Below are positions 27,303 to 35,906 of a stretch of DNA of 64,000 nucleotides, in pieces. The notes beneath the pieces were generated by a model. That model was not told the origin of the DNA, searched no databases, and saw only the letters and a list, made by a program, of their open reading frames with translations. The DNA is from Bacillota bacterium (GTDB taxonomy: Bacteria > Bacillota > Negativicutes > Sporomusales > Sporomusaceae). Position 1 is the first letter of the stretch. Every line of letters begins with the position of its first letter. The stretch lies in contig JAGGAB010000007.1 in NCBI GenBank assembly GCA_017889705.1, positions 62,001-126,000 of the forward strand, written 5' to 3'. The position numbers and the translations under genes are program-made.

Positions 27303-27599
27303 ATGCTACCAGGTGACAGACGCAGGCAAGAGCAGAAAAAGCAAGATGAAACTGCCAAGCTTGAACGTGACAAGTTTAACGCCATGATTCAAGCGCAAAT
27401 GAATACCCCACAGGGGCGCAAGTTTGTGTATTGGGTGCTATGGTTGTTGCAATACAATCAGCCAAACCCTCACAACAGCGCACAGGCTTACCGTGTAGCA
27501 GCTATGCAGGGTGTTGCTATTGAGATACACCGGCAGATATATGGTATTGTGCCCAACGAGGTAGAAAAGATGATACGGGAAGGGGTTGAGGGTAGTTGA
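27303..27599 (+). CDS. Hypothetical phage protein downstream of portal
   Basis: ORF; position typical of a Bbp19-like small virion protein. Confidence 0.5.
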   Translation: MLPGDRRRQEQKKQDETAKLERDKFNAMIQAQMNTPQGRKFVYWVLWLLQYNQPNPHNSAQAYRVAAMQGVAIEIHRQIYGIVPNEVEKMIREGVEGS

Positions 27600-27604
27600 G
27601 ATAC

Positions 27605-27650
27605 CCGGCTATGTGAGTTAAGTAAGCGGCGAAAGGCCGTTATTTTTATT
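27605..27650 (+). repeat. Left copy of CCGGCTATG...GCCGTTATTTTTAT hairpin repeat
   Basis: Direct-read similarity with 28179..28202. Confidence 0.65.
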
Positions 27651-27665
27651 TTGGGAGTGTTGACT

Positions 27666-28178
27666 TTGGAGTTTAGAAAAGCTTTGGAATTAATGAAACA
27701 AGGCGTAGATGTTAAGCGCCCGCATTGGTCGGGATTTTGGCGACTTGAAGATGGCAAAATTATGATGTACTGCAAAGATGGCCAAGTCCTGGACTTTAGG
27801 GAAACTAAAGATACCTTGTTTACGATCTCTAGCATCCTGTCCGACGATTGGGAAGTGGCAGATGCCGTTAACAGTAAGCTTCTCAATGGAGAGATAATCA
27901 GTACGTTCACCTTTGGAGAAGCATTGCGGAACATGAAACAAGGTAACAAGGTTGCCCGTAAAGGCTGGAACGGCCATGGTATGTGGGCCGTTATGCAAAA
28001 GGGTTATCCTGATGGTATCCATATCAATAAGAATACTGCCGAAGCTACTGGAATACCGGAAGGCACCTTAATGAAGTTTCGGCCTTATTTTATGCTGTTT
28101 ACTGCGCAAGGCGATTTTGCTCATTGGGTGCCGAGCAGCAGCGACATACTTGCCGATGATTGGCAGATTGTAGAGTAA
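27666..28178 (+). CDS. Tandem DUF2829 protein, Tad2 (anti-Thoeris)-like
   Basis: Two homologous halves: FRKALELMKQGVDVKRPHWSGFWRLEDGKIMMY...LSDDWEV and FGEALRNMKQGNKVARKGWNGHGMWAVMQKGYP...MLFTAQGDFAHWVPSSSDILADDWQI; start 27651 or 27666 (TTG). Confidence 0.82.
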   Translation: MEFRKALELMKQGVDVKRPHWSGFWRLEDGKIMMYCKDGQVLDFRETKDTLFTISSILSDDWEVADAVNSKLLNGEIISTFTFGEALRNMKQGNKVARKGWNGHGMWAVMQKGYPDGIHINKNTAEATGIPEGTLMKFRPYFMLFTAQGDFAHWVPSSSDILADDWQIVE

Positions 28179-28202
28179 CCGGCTATGAGCCGTTATTTTT
28201 AT
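28179..28202 (+). repeat. Right copy of CCGGCTATGAGCCGTTATTTTTAT hairpin repeat
   Basis: CGGCT-atg-AGCCG stem followed by TTATTTTTAT. Confidence 0.65.
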
Positions 28203-28226
28203 GCCTAAATTTAAGGAGGTTCAACC

Positions 28227-28907
28227 ATGACTGACCAAATGACCGCGGCACAGGGTAACACCAACGCCGTCGAGAGCGCATTTGACTTGCAATTATTTGC
28301 AGAGGGTGATCCGGCACCAGATCCGGTTACTGATCCAGCGCCAAGTGATCCAAACCCTACACCTGACCCAACAACGGAGCCGGTAAATAATCCTGATCCG
28401 ACAACGGGTAATCCTGCTGATCCAAAGCCCGACCTGTTGGCCGACTATAAGCCAACTCTACCGGAAGGTTTCACGGCTGATGAAGCCATTATGGGCGAGT
28501 TTCTACCGCTTGCCAAGGAACTAGGTATTTCCGGTGAGCAGGCCGATAAGCTGATTGGCGTAGGCGCTCACCTTGCAGAACGGGTTATTGCTGACATTAA
28601 CCAGCAGTGTGAATCCAAGTATGGTGAAGCAATTAACGCTATTAAGGCCGAGCAGGGATCCGACTTCGAGAAGAATGTCGGGCAGGTAAACGCTCTGTTA
28701 ACCAAGTACGGCGACAAGAACACGCCAGAAGCTTTTCAAGCTGCTATGACAGCGTTGGCCGGATATGCGCCGGACGCAGTCAAGCCGCTTTATGATGCCC
28801 TAATCAAAATAGGGAAGGATGCTGCTGACCCTAGTTTTCATATGGGATCAAGCGCACCGAGTGGGCCTAAATCATTAGGCGATGTTTTATATGGAAAAAG
28901 CAAATAG
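28227..28907 (+). CDS. Putative scaffold/capsid assembly protein with Pro/Asp-rich N-terminus
   Basis: Directly upstream of the capsid gene; DPAPDPVTDPAPSDPNPTPDPTTEPVNNPDPTTGNPADPKPD. Confidence 0.65.
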   Translation: MTDQMTAAQGNTNAVESAFDLQLFAEGDPAPDPVTDPAPSDPNPTPDPTTEPVNNPDPTTGNPADPKPDLLADYKPTLPEGFTADEAIMGEFLPLAKELGISGEQADKLIGVGAHLAERVIADINQQCESKYGEAINAIKAEQGSDFEKNVGQVNALLTKYGDKNTPEAFQAAMTALAGYAPDAVKPLYDALIKIGKDAADPSFHMGSSAPSGPKSLGDVLYGKSK

Positions 28908-28922
28908 AAAGGATGATGACAA

Positions 28923-29921
28923 ATGGCAACTTTAAATGAAACTATGTGGAGTTGGAAAGACTACGCTTCACAACAAGACCCTGACGGAATGGCGGCTCGC
29001 GTAATCGATATTATGAGCGAGGAAAACGCCATCGTCGAAGATATGTATGTTATGCCCGGTAATAAGGATTATGGTCTTTTGACCTCGCAAAACGCTACCG
29101 AACCAACCGTATCAATCCGTGGTGTTAACGGTACTGTTACTGGAACTAAGGGCGCATTCAAACAACTGGAAGCCCATTGTGCACTATTTACCGCGCTTGG
29201 GCAGATCGACAAAGAACTTTATAACGCTGCTACCGACAAAAACGGCTTTCGTGCAAATGCGAATAAGCCGTTTTTTAACGCCATGCCGAAGCGCATTGCT
29301 AATGAACTGTTCTATGGCAGCAAAGCTAACGATGCACAGTCGTTTGATGGCTTGTCCCAGTTCTACAAAAGCACAACTACCGATGAGTTTGGCGAATATG
29401 TCGCTTTGGCCGGGGGAACGGGAACAGACAACCGCTCTATTTGGCTGATTGATTGGGGCGAAGATTCTTGTTGCGGCACTTATCCGAAAAACACCGTGGC
29501 TGGTTTGCAGCATACTCCATACCCAGAAACTCTTGTGGATATGCCGGATGGTTCAAAATGGCCGGCACTGCAGGACTTGTGGGAATGGCGTGTAGGTGTT
29601 GCTGTCCGCGATTACCGCAAGGTATACCGGATTGCTAACATCAGTAAGGCTGCCCTGAAGTCAATTAATACAACTAACGACACAGCACCAAACTTGTTTG
29701 ATCTTATGATTGATGCCTTGACTTGGGTTAATCCTTCGCCGCGTGCAAGGTTTTACGGTGACCGTAATATTATGTCCGCATTCACTAAGCAGGCTTTCAA
29801 TAAGTCTAACAACCTTGTGTCGATGGAAGAAATCTACGGCAAGAAGCGTGTGCCGTCCTTTATGGGTGTACCTATTCGCCGTTGTGATGCACTCGACACT
29901 GATGAAAGTCTCGTATCCTAA
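28923..29921 (+). CDS. Major capsid protein
   Basis: Position and length; NETMWSWKDYASQQDPDG...FYGDRNIMSAFTKQAFNKSNNLVSMEEIYGKKRVPSFMGVPIRRCDAL. Confidence 0.85.
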   Translation: MATLNETMWSWKDYASQQDPDGMAARVIDIMSEENAIVEDMYVMPGNKDYGLLTSQNATEPTVSIRGVNGTVTGTKGAFKQLEAHCALFTALGQIDKELYNAATDKNGFRANANKPFFNAMPKRIANELFYGSKANDAQSFDGLSQFYKSTTTDEFGEYVALAGGTGTDNRSIWLIDWGEDSCCGTYPKNTVAGLQHTPYPETLVDMPDGSKWPALQDLWEWRVGVAVRDYRKVYRIANISKAALKSINTTNDTAPNLFDLMIDALTWVNPSPRARFYGDRNIMSAFTKQAFNKSNNLVSMEEIYGKKRVPSFMGVPIRRCDALDTDESLVS

Positions 29922-29946
29922 TTAACTGAAAAGGGAGGAAAAAACA

Positions 29947-30354
29947 ATGTATGATCTTCAACTTAGTTTTACAAAGCAAACCAATGGAACGCCGAAACAG
30001 ACTATTACTGATTCGGCGGCTTCCACCAATGTATTAAACTTCGGCACCAAGGGGGCGTTTTATAAACCGGCTTATCTTCACATTCGTGTTGTAGATGCGT
30101 TTGAATCCGGTACTTCTGGCGCCACGCTTACCGCTGCATTGCAAAGCGATAGTGCCGAGGCTTTTTCAAGTGCGGCCACGATGGTTACGCCGATCAATGC
30201 CGTTGACCATGCCAACCTGACTGCCGGTTACCACAAAGTAATTCCGTTTCCTATCCAGGACACTGAGCAGTATTACAGGCTGTATTTTACCGCATCCGTA
30301 GCTATGACAGCCGGTAGTGTCGTTGCCTATATTAACGATTCGCCGGAGCTATAA
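29947..30354 (+). CDS. Bbp16-family capsid cement protein
   Basis: MYDLQLSFTKQTNGTPKQTITDSAASTNVLNFG...QYYRLYFTAS; follows major capsid. Confidence 0.75.
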   Translation: MYDLQLSFTKQTNGTPKQTITDSAASTNVLNFGTKGAFYKPAYLHIRVVDAFESGTSGATLTAALQSDSAEAFSSAATMVTPINAVDHANLTAGYHKVIPFPIQDTEQYYRLYFTASVAMTAGSVVAYINDSPEL

Positions 30355-30355
30355 G

Positions 30356-30502
30356 ATGTATAAATGTATACGTCCGGCTTATATTGACGGCAAACTTTAT
30401 GCAAAAGGTGCTGTTGTTGAAACGGTACCTAAGGGCTGGGACAAAAATTTCAGCATAACAAACCAAGAGAAGGTAAGTAAAACGAGGAAAAGGGACGGTT
30501 AA
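30356..30502 (+). CDS. Small phage protein (48 aa)
   Basis: MYKCIRPAYIDGKLYAKGAVVETVPKGWDKNFSITNQEKVSKTRKRDG. Confidence 0.55.
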   Translation: MYKCIRPAYIDGKLYAKGAVVETVPKGWDKNFSITNQEKVSKTRKRDG

Positions 30503-30526
30503 TTCCGTCCCTTCCCATTTTTATTA
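30491..30526 (+). terminator. Putative intrinsic terminator
   Basis: GGGACGGttaattCCGTCCC followed by T-rich run. Confidence 0.55.
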
Positions 30527-30540
30527 TTGAGGTGATTTCT

Positions 30541-31161
30541 TTGACTAAGTACGACATTTGTAATATTGCTTTATCAAATTTAGGCATTACCCGGTCTATA
30601 TCCAACTTCACAGATAACACCATTGAAGCCATGCTATGTGGCCGTTATTATGACTTAGCCAAAGAAATTGCCTTAACAGCTTACGAATGGAAGTTTGCCA
30701 ACATATACAACTCTGCGGCCTTGACACTAACCGAAGATGCACACGCAGAATATCAGTATGTTTATGAATATCCAGATGATTGTCTAAAGATTACCGCTGT
30801 TGGCACTGCAAGAGATTTAGGTGTATTTGAATATCCATTCGAAGTATTTGCTATTTATGATGAAAATTATGACACTGTTAAGCGCATTGGCTGCGATATA
30901 GCCGATGCAACGGCGAGCTATTTAGTCGATGTGGACGAAAATGCTATGCCGGCGGCTTTTGTTAAAGCCCTGTCGTGGGGAATTGCAGCAGAAGTTGCAT
31001 ACGGTCTTACGACTTCGCCCCAAATGGCGCAGTACGCTTCACAAATGTACGGCGTGGCGTTAAACCAGGCAATACACCGGAACTTTACCGAAGGGAAACA
31101 GACAAAGGAAATGCCTAGATACATCAGGGCGCGCGGAGGATGGTATCATGGCAAAGATTAA
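30541..31161 (+). CDS. Tail tubular protein A-like (T7 gp11 family)
   Basis: CNIALSNLGI...YDLAKEIALTAYEWKFAN; position before TTPB. Confidence 0.75.
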   Translation: MTKYDICNIALSNLGITRSISNFTDNTIEAMLCGRYYDLAKEIALTAYEWKFANIYNSAALTLTEDAHAEYQYVYEYPDDCLKITAVGTARDLGVFEYPFEVFAIYDENYDTVKRIGCDIADATASYLVDVDENAMPAAFVKALSWGIAAEVAYGLTTSPQMAQYASQMYGVALNQAIHRNFTEGKQTKEMPRYIRARGGWYHGKD

Positions 31162-33433
31162 GATGCAACCTTCGTTTGCTGCCGGTGAGCTCGCGCCTGC
31201 GCTAAGGCGGCGGACAGACCTACAAAAGTATGCAATTGGTGCCGATACAATTAAAAACATGGTTGTCTTACCACAAGGCGGCTTGCAGGCTCGAATAGGT
31301 ACAAAGTATGTAGCCTCTGTAAAAGCGCCGTTAAACAGCACCAGGCTTGTGTCATTTGCTTACAACACTGCACAGGCATACATACTTGAGTTTGGCGATT
31401 ACTATGTGCGGTTTTTCATGGACGGTGCGCAAATAGTTGTAAGCGACACGGACTCTACTCCTTATGAGGTTGCAACTCCTTACCCTGTGGCCGATATATG
31501 GAAGTTGAAATTTGAGCAGTCTGCAGATACGTTGTATATTATTCATCCAGACTATATTCCGAGGCTGCTTACCCGGACGGATCACAATGCCTGGACGCTA
31601 ACAGTTGGTGACTTTGAGTTTGGGCCACTTAATAACGAGAACAGCACTACTAAAAGAATCACGTTAAGCAATTCAGATGGTGATACATGGCTGTATGAAG
31701 GTGAAACCGTAACTGCCACAGCTTCTACAGGGCTGTTTAAGGAGGAGCATATCGGGTCAATATGGGGCATTCGTTATAGAGCGTTTAACGGTACTGAAAC
31801 TTATACCATATCTAGCGGTGTTGCATTTACAAGTGATGTCTTTAGGGTATTGGGAGACTGGACGGTAACAATTAGAGCCTATGGCGCTGACATGAATAAC
31901 TCTAACACCACTATCTATAAGTCGGTTGATGATGGATCTACTTGGTTCAAAATCAAGACTATAGTGGCAAATATCCAGGACGGCAGCACTTATTCTGTGA
32001 CCGGCTCAGAAGATGACGAATGTTTAATCAAGATTTCCAAGCCGGCTGCTGAAGATAGCGGCTCTATTACAATTGACTTATCAGGACAATATTCCTGGTG
32101 TTACTTTAAAATAACCGGTTATACCTCAACTACGGTTGCCACTGCTGTTATGCAAAATAACTTCAACAAAGGCGGTACTCCATTCAAAACATGGGCCGAA
32201 GGTGCTTGGTCAAGTTATAGAGGGTGGCAAAACTCAGTAACCTTCTTTCAAAACCGGTTGATGTTTGGCGGTAACGACAACTACCCTAATACCTATTGGG
32301 CGAGTTGCGTAGATGATTATTATAATAACGTGGTGAGCATTGACCAGGTAGAGGATGAATCAATACAAGACAGGCTGCCATCCAGGCAGGTAAACGCCAT
32401 TGAGTGGATGATACCTATGCAGGATTTAATTGTTTTAACACAGGATTCCGAATGGACTATAAGCCCGTCAACAACGACGGGTATTTTTTCGTACAAATCT
32501 AAGATAGTGAAACAGAGAGGTTCTAGTGGTTGCAATGGTAGTGTTAAACCGGTGGTTATTACCGACACGGTTATATTCTTACGGCGTAACGCCAATAAGG
32601 TCCAGGGATTAACCTACACGGATGCAAATGGCTATTCGTCATCTGAGCTATCAATCATGGCAGACCACTTATTTAGTGGGTATACCATTAAAAAATGGGC
32701 TTATCAACAGAATCCTAACTCTATTCTGTGGTGCGTGCGCTCAGATGGGGCGCTATTGTCATTTACCTATATGCCCGAGCAAGATGTATGGGCTTGGTCG
32801 CATCACGACACAGACGGCTTGTTTGAGGATGTTGAGGTTATTCCCGGAGATGCGCAGGACGAAGTATATTTCATTGTTAATCGGACAATTAACGGTTCTA
32901 CTTGCCGGTATATTGAAATGCTGGCAGAGCGGGACGTGACCAGCCGGGAAACATACTGGGGCGTGGACTGCGGAGCAAGCCAAAGCTATGATATGGCCAC
33001 AACTACGGTAAGCGACCTTGACTTCTTGGAAGGTAAATCAATCAGGGTTTTCGCTGACGGTGTTAATGTTGGCAAAAAAACCGTTTCTAGTGGCGTGATT
33101 ACTCTCGACAAAGCGGCAAGTTATGTGATGGTCGGACTTGATTATGATTGGCTTGTTAAGACGCTTAGTATTGATTCTGGTATAGACCGTAAGAAGTCGA
33201 TTAATAGCGTCACTGTATCGGTTGTAGATTCGTATGGCGGCGAAATTATGAGTAACGAAATAGACCTGCCGATTAAACTGCCTTATCCGGGCACCGAATA
33301 TTATACCGGTGACCTTATTGACGTAATCGCAAGTGCCACATGGGACTATCCCGGTCAGGTTATCATTCAGGGCACCGGTTACGATCCTATGCATATCGTA
33401 GCTATTACTCCGAAGGTGAGCTATGGAAGTTAA
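31148..33433 (+). CDS. Tail tubular protein B-like (T7 gp12 family)
   Basis: PSFAAGELAPALRRRTDLQKYAIGADTIKNMVVLPQGGLQARIGTKYVA...FFQNRLMFGGNDNYPNTYWAS. Confidence 0.85.
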   Translation: MAKIKMQPSFAAGELAPALRRRTDLQKYAIGADTIKNMVVLPQGGLQARIGTKYVASVKAPLNSTRLVSFAYNTAQAYILEFGDYYVRFFMDGAQIVVSDTDSTPYEVATPYPVADIWKLKFEQSADTLYIIHPDYIPRLLTRTDHNAWTLTVGDFEFGPLNNENSTTKRITLSNSDGDTWLYEGETVTATASTGLFKEEHIGSIWGIRYRAFNGTETYTISSGVAFTSDVFRVLGDWTVTIRAYGADMNNSNTTIYKSVDDGSTWFKIKTIVANIQDGSTYSVTGSEDDECLIKISKPAAEDSGSITIDLSGQYSWCYFKITGYTSTTVATAVMQNNFNKGGTPFKTWAEGAWSSYRGWQNSVTFFQNRLMFGGNDNYPNTYWASCVDDYYNNVVSIDQVEDESIQDRLPSRQVNAIEWMIPMQDLIVLTQDSEWTISPSTTTGIFSYKSKIVKQRGSSGCNGSVKPVVITDTVIFLRRNANKVQGLTYTDANGYSSSELSIMADHLFSGYTIKKWAYQQNPNSILWCVRSDGALLSFTYMPEQDVWAWSHHDTDGLFEDVEVIPGDAQDEVYFIVNRTINGSTCRYIEMLAERDVTSRETYWGVDCGASQSYDMATTTVSDLDFLEGKSIRVFADGVNVGKKTVSSGVITLDKAASYVMVGLDYDWLVKTLSIDSGIDRKKSINSVTVSVVDSYGGEIMSNEIDLPIKLPYPGTEYYTGDLIDVIASATWDYPGQVIIQGTGYDPMHIVAITPKVSYGS

Positions 33434-33857
33434 AACAGCGACACTTGCTGACGTGGATAACTTCGTCATGCGCCAGGATGATAAGGCAGAGATTTCAGAA
33501 CTGTACGGCTTAGAGCCATACGATGCATTAAGGCGGTCTATTATTGAATCTGAGGACTGTTGGACAGCCGCAAGTGAGGAAAAAGTCCTGTGTATTGCTG
33601 GCTGTAGTCGAAGCAGTGACGGTGGTTGTTTATGGGTATTATTCGCCGACATACAACTGTTGCCGCTGTCTTTTTTTAAAGAAAGCCGGAAACATGCTCA
33701 ATACATGCTGAAAAAGTACGGCAATTTATCAAACTACACGGCGGCAAGTAACGTGTTTGTTATTAAATGGGCGAAGTCATTAGGCTTTACGGTTGATGAA
33801 CCAATTTCCTACGGCCCAAACGGACGTTTATTTTGCAGATTCCACAAGGAGGGGTAA
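33423..33857 (+). CDS. T7 gp13-like internal virion/acetyltransferase-fold protein
   Basis: YDALRRSIIESEDCWTAASEEKVLCIAGCSRSSDGGCLWVLF...KWAKSLGFTVDE. Confidence 0.65.
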   Translation: MEVKTATLADVDNFVMRQDDKAEISELYGLEPYDALRRSIIESEDCWTAASEEKVLCIAGCSRSSDGGCLWVLFADIQLLPLSFFKESRKHAQYMLKKYGNLSNYTAASNVFVIKWAKSLGFTVDEPISYGPNGRLFCRFHKEG

Positions 33858-33858
33858 T

Positions 33859-34395
33859 ATGTGCTTGCCAGTAATCAGCGCAGTTGCTGAATTAGGATCG
33901 GCAATATCGCAATCACAGGCCAGTAAACAACAGGCTGCCATTGCAAGCCAAAACGCAAAACTAGCAGAAGAACAAGCCAACGAAGTACAGATACAAAAGC
34001 AAGCGGAATTAAACCAGATCAACGACGAAAAGCGGCAGACTATGGGAACGCAACGAGCGGCTGCGGCGGCCAACGGTGGCGACACTAGCATGGGAACAGG
34101 GCTTGGCATTTTAACCGGCACCGCCTACAAGGCCCAGGAAGATAAAAACGACACGGAATATAACTTTGAACTTCAGTCCAATGCTTACCGGCAACAGGCC
34201 AATGATTACCGCAATGCGGCAAGTATATATAAATCCAATGCCAAGAATCAGTTGTATGGTGGCATATTGGGGGCTACGGGAACATATTTCTCAAAACTTA
34301 ACCCATATAAAAAGGCTAACGGTGCCGCGTCAGCTTCTAAATCATTAAAAATACCCAAGTACGGCTCTGTAGCAAAATCAGTATATGAGTGGTGA
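33859..34395 (+). CDS. Internal virion protein (T7 gp14-like)
   Basis: MC start, Ala/Gln-rich helix ISQSQASKQQAAIASQNAKLAEEQANEVQ; position. Confidence 0.65.
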   Translation: MCLPVISAVAELGSAISQSQASKQQAAIASQNAKLAEEQANEVQIQKQAELNQINDEKRQTMGTQRAAAAANGGDTSMGTGLGILTGTAYKAQEDKNDTEYNFELQSNAYRQQANDYRNAASIYKSNAKNQLYGGILGATGTYFSKLNPYKKANGAASASKSLKIPKYGSVAKSVYEW

Positions 34396-34400
34396 TGTAA

Positions 34401-35906
34401 ATGGCAACAATACCAAGCTATGAAAGAAAGGTAGGCATTAACGCGCCGCCAACCGTTAGGGTAGACCCTACATCTGTTTCAGCTAATACTTACGGTCAGC
34501 AAGTTTTTCAGGGGATGGAAAAGGCCGCTGCAGGGATGCAAGAGTATCAGGATAAGCAGGATACTGCCAATGTAGTTGCTGCAAAAAACGATATACAGAA
34601 CCGCATGACAGATTTGTTGTATAACAAGGATAGCGGGTTGATGTTTAAAGAGGGCGCACAGGCTAATGGCTTAGGAAACACTTTTAATACTGAATTTGAT
34701 AAAAGCGCCAATGACATTCGGAAGGGGTTAAAAAACTCGAGACAACAACAGGCGTTTGACCAATATATTGCCAATTATCGCAATGGCCTAAATGTGCACA
34801 TAAATACGCATGAAGTTAAACAGAGTGATGTTGCCCTTGCGGATTCGTTTAAAAATCTTACCTATACGACATCTAACTCTCTTAGCCAGCCCGGTGTTTA
34901 TCGTAACCCAGAATTGGTAAATACGATGCTGAACGATTGGGAAAAAGGCGCAAGGGCAACAAACTATAGGAAAGATGACGAAACAATTAGTCGAATAATT
35001 GCTACTGGTCGCGGTGAATTATTAAAAAGCTCTCTTGACGTACTGTATAAACAAGACGATGTTAACGGCGCGAGAGACTTTATTAAATTATACGGCAACC
35101 AAATGGATGCCAATACTATTGCACCTTATCAGGGGTGGGTTGAAAAGAAAGACAGAAAAATACAATCTGCCAATATCGCTGATTCATTGTTTTCTAAATA
35201 TGGTGTTGAAAATGAACGGGCAGCAATGCAAGAATTGAAGGCCGCTTACGGTAATAGCCCAATGTTTGACACAATATCAACTAGCTTACAAGCAAAGTAC
35301 GTTGATGAAAGAAGATATAAAGCTGATGCTGATAAGCAAAAACAAGAAAGTATTATAGCAAGTATTTGGAAAGCCGGTTCATTGCAAGAGGCGCAGGATA
35401 TTATTGACAACGCCGATATTAAGCCTAGTCAAAAACTTTACTTATTGAATCAGGCAAAAGGCGCAATGAAAGCATTGGCTGTCCCGGCTGATAGCGAATA
35501 TAAACAGCAGGCCAAACATTGGGCTACTTACCGGCTGAATGGCGGGCTAGAAAGGCATATGCTACAACTCCGGGAATATTATACGAAGATTGGCACCGGT
35601 GAAGTAATTACGCCAGAACAGCAAACTAAATACGATTATGCCGCCTCGCAAGTAAATAACTACAAGATTTTTATGAGCAATGGCGGTTTTGATCCTGCCG
35701 CCGAAGATGCAAAGGCTGCACAAGCGCAAGAAACTGAACAGGGCATTTGGCAAGCGATCAATGATTTAGCTAGTAAAGGGCTGAAGAAGCAACAAATCAT
35801 CGACAAGATTAACGTAATTGCTCCTAAGTATGGTTATAAAGCTTCGTATTTTATTGATAATGCTGAATGGGATAAGCAAGGGAATCAAAAGGGTGGTGTT
35901 CAATAG
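34401..35906 (+). CDS. Internal virion protein (T7 gp15-like)
   Basis: Large helical protein between gp14-like and polyvalent ejection protein. Confidence 0.6.
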   Translation: MATIPSYERKVGINAPPTVRVDPTSVSANTYGQQVFQGMEKAAAGMQEYQDKQDTANVVAAKNDIQNRMTDLLYNKDSGLMFKEGAQANGLGNTFNTEFDKSANDIRKGLKNSRQQQAFDQYIANYRNGLNVHINTHEVKQSDVALADSFKNLTYTTSNSLSQPGVYRNPELVNTMLNDWEKGARATNYRKDDETISRIIATGRGELLKSSLDVLYKQDDVNGARDFIKLYGNQMDANTIAPYQGWVEKKDRKIQSANIADSLFSKYGVENERAAMQELKAAYGNSPMFDTISTSLQAKYVDERRYKADADKQKQESIIASIWKAGSLQEAQDIIDNADIKPSQKLYLLNQAKGAMKALAVPADSEYKQQAKHWATYRLNGGLERHMLQLREYYTKIGTGEVITPEQQTKYDYAASQVNNYKIFMSNGGFDPAAEDAKAAQAQETEQGIWQAINDLASKGLKKQQIIDKINVIAPKYGYKASYFIDNAEWDKQGNQKGGVQ

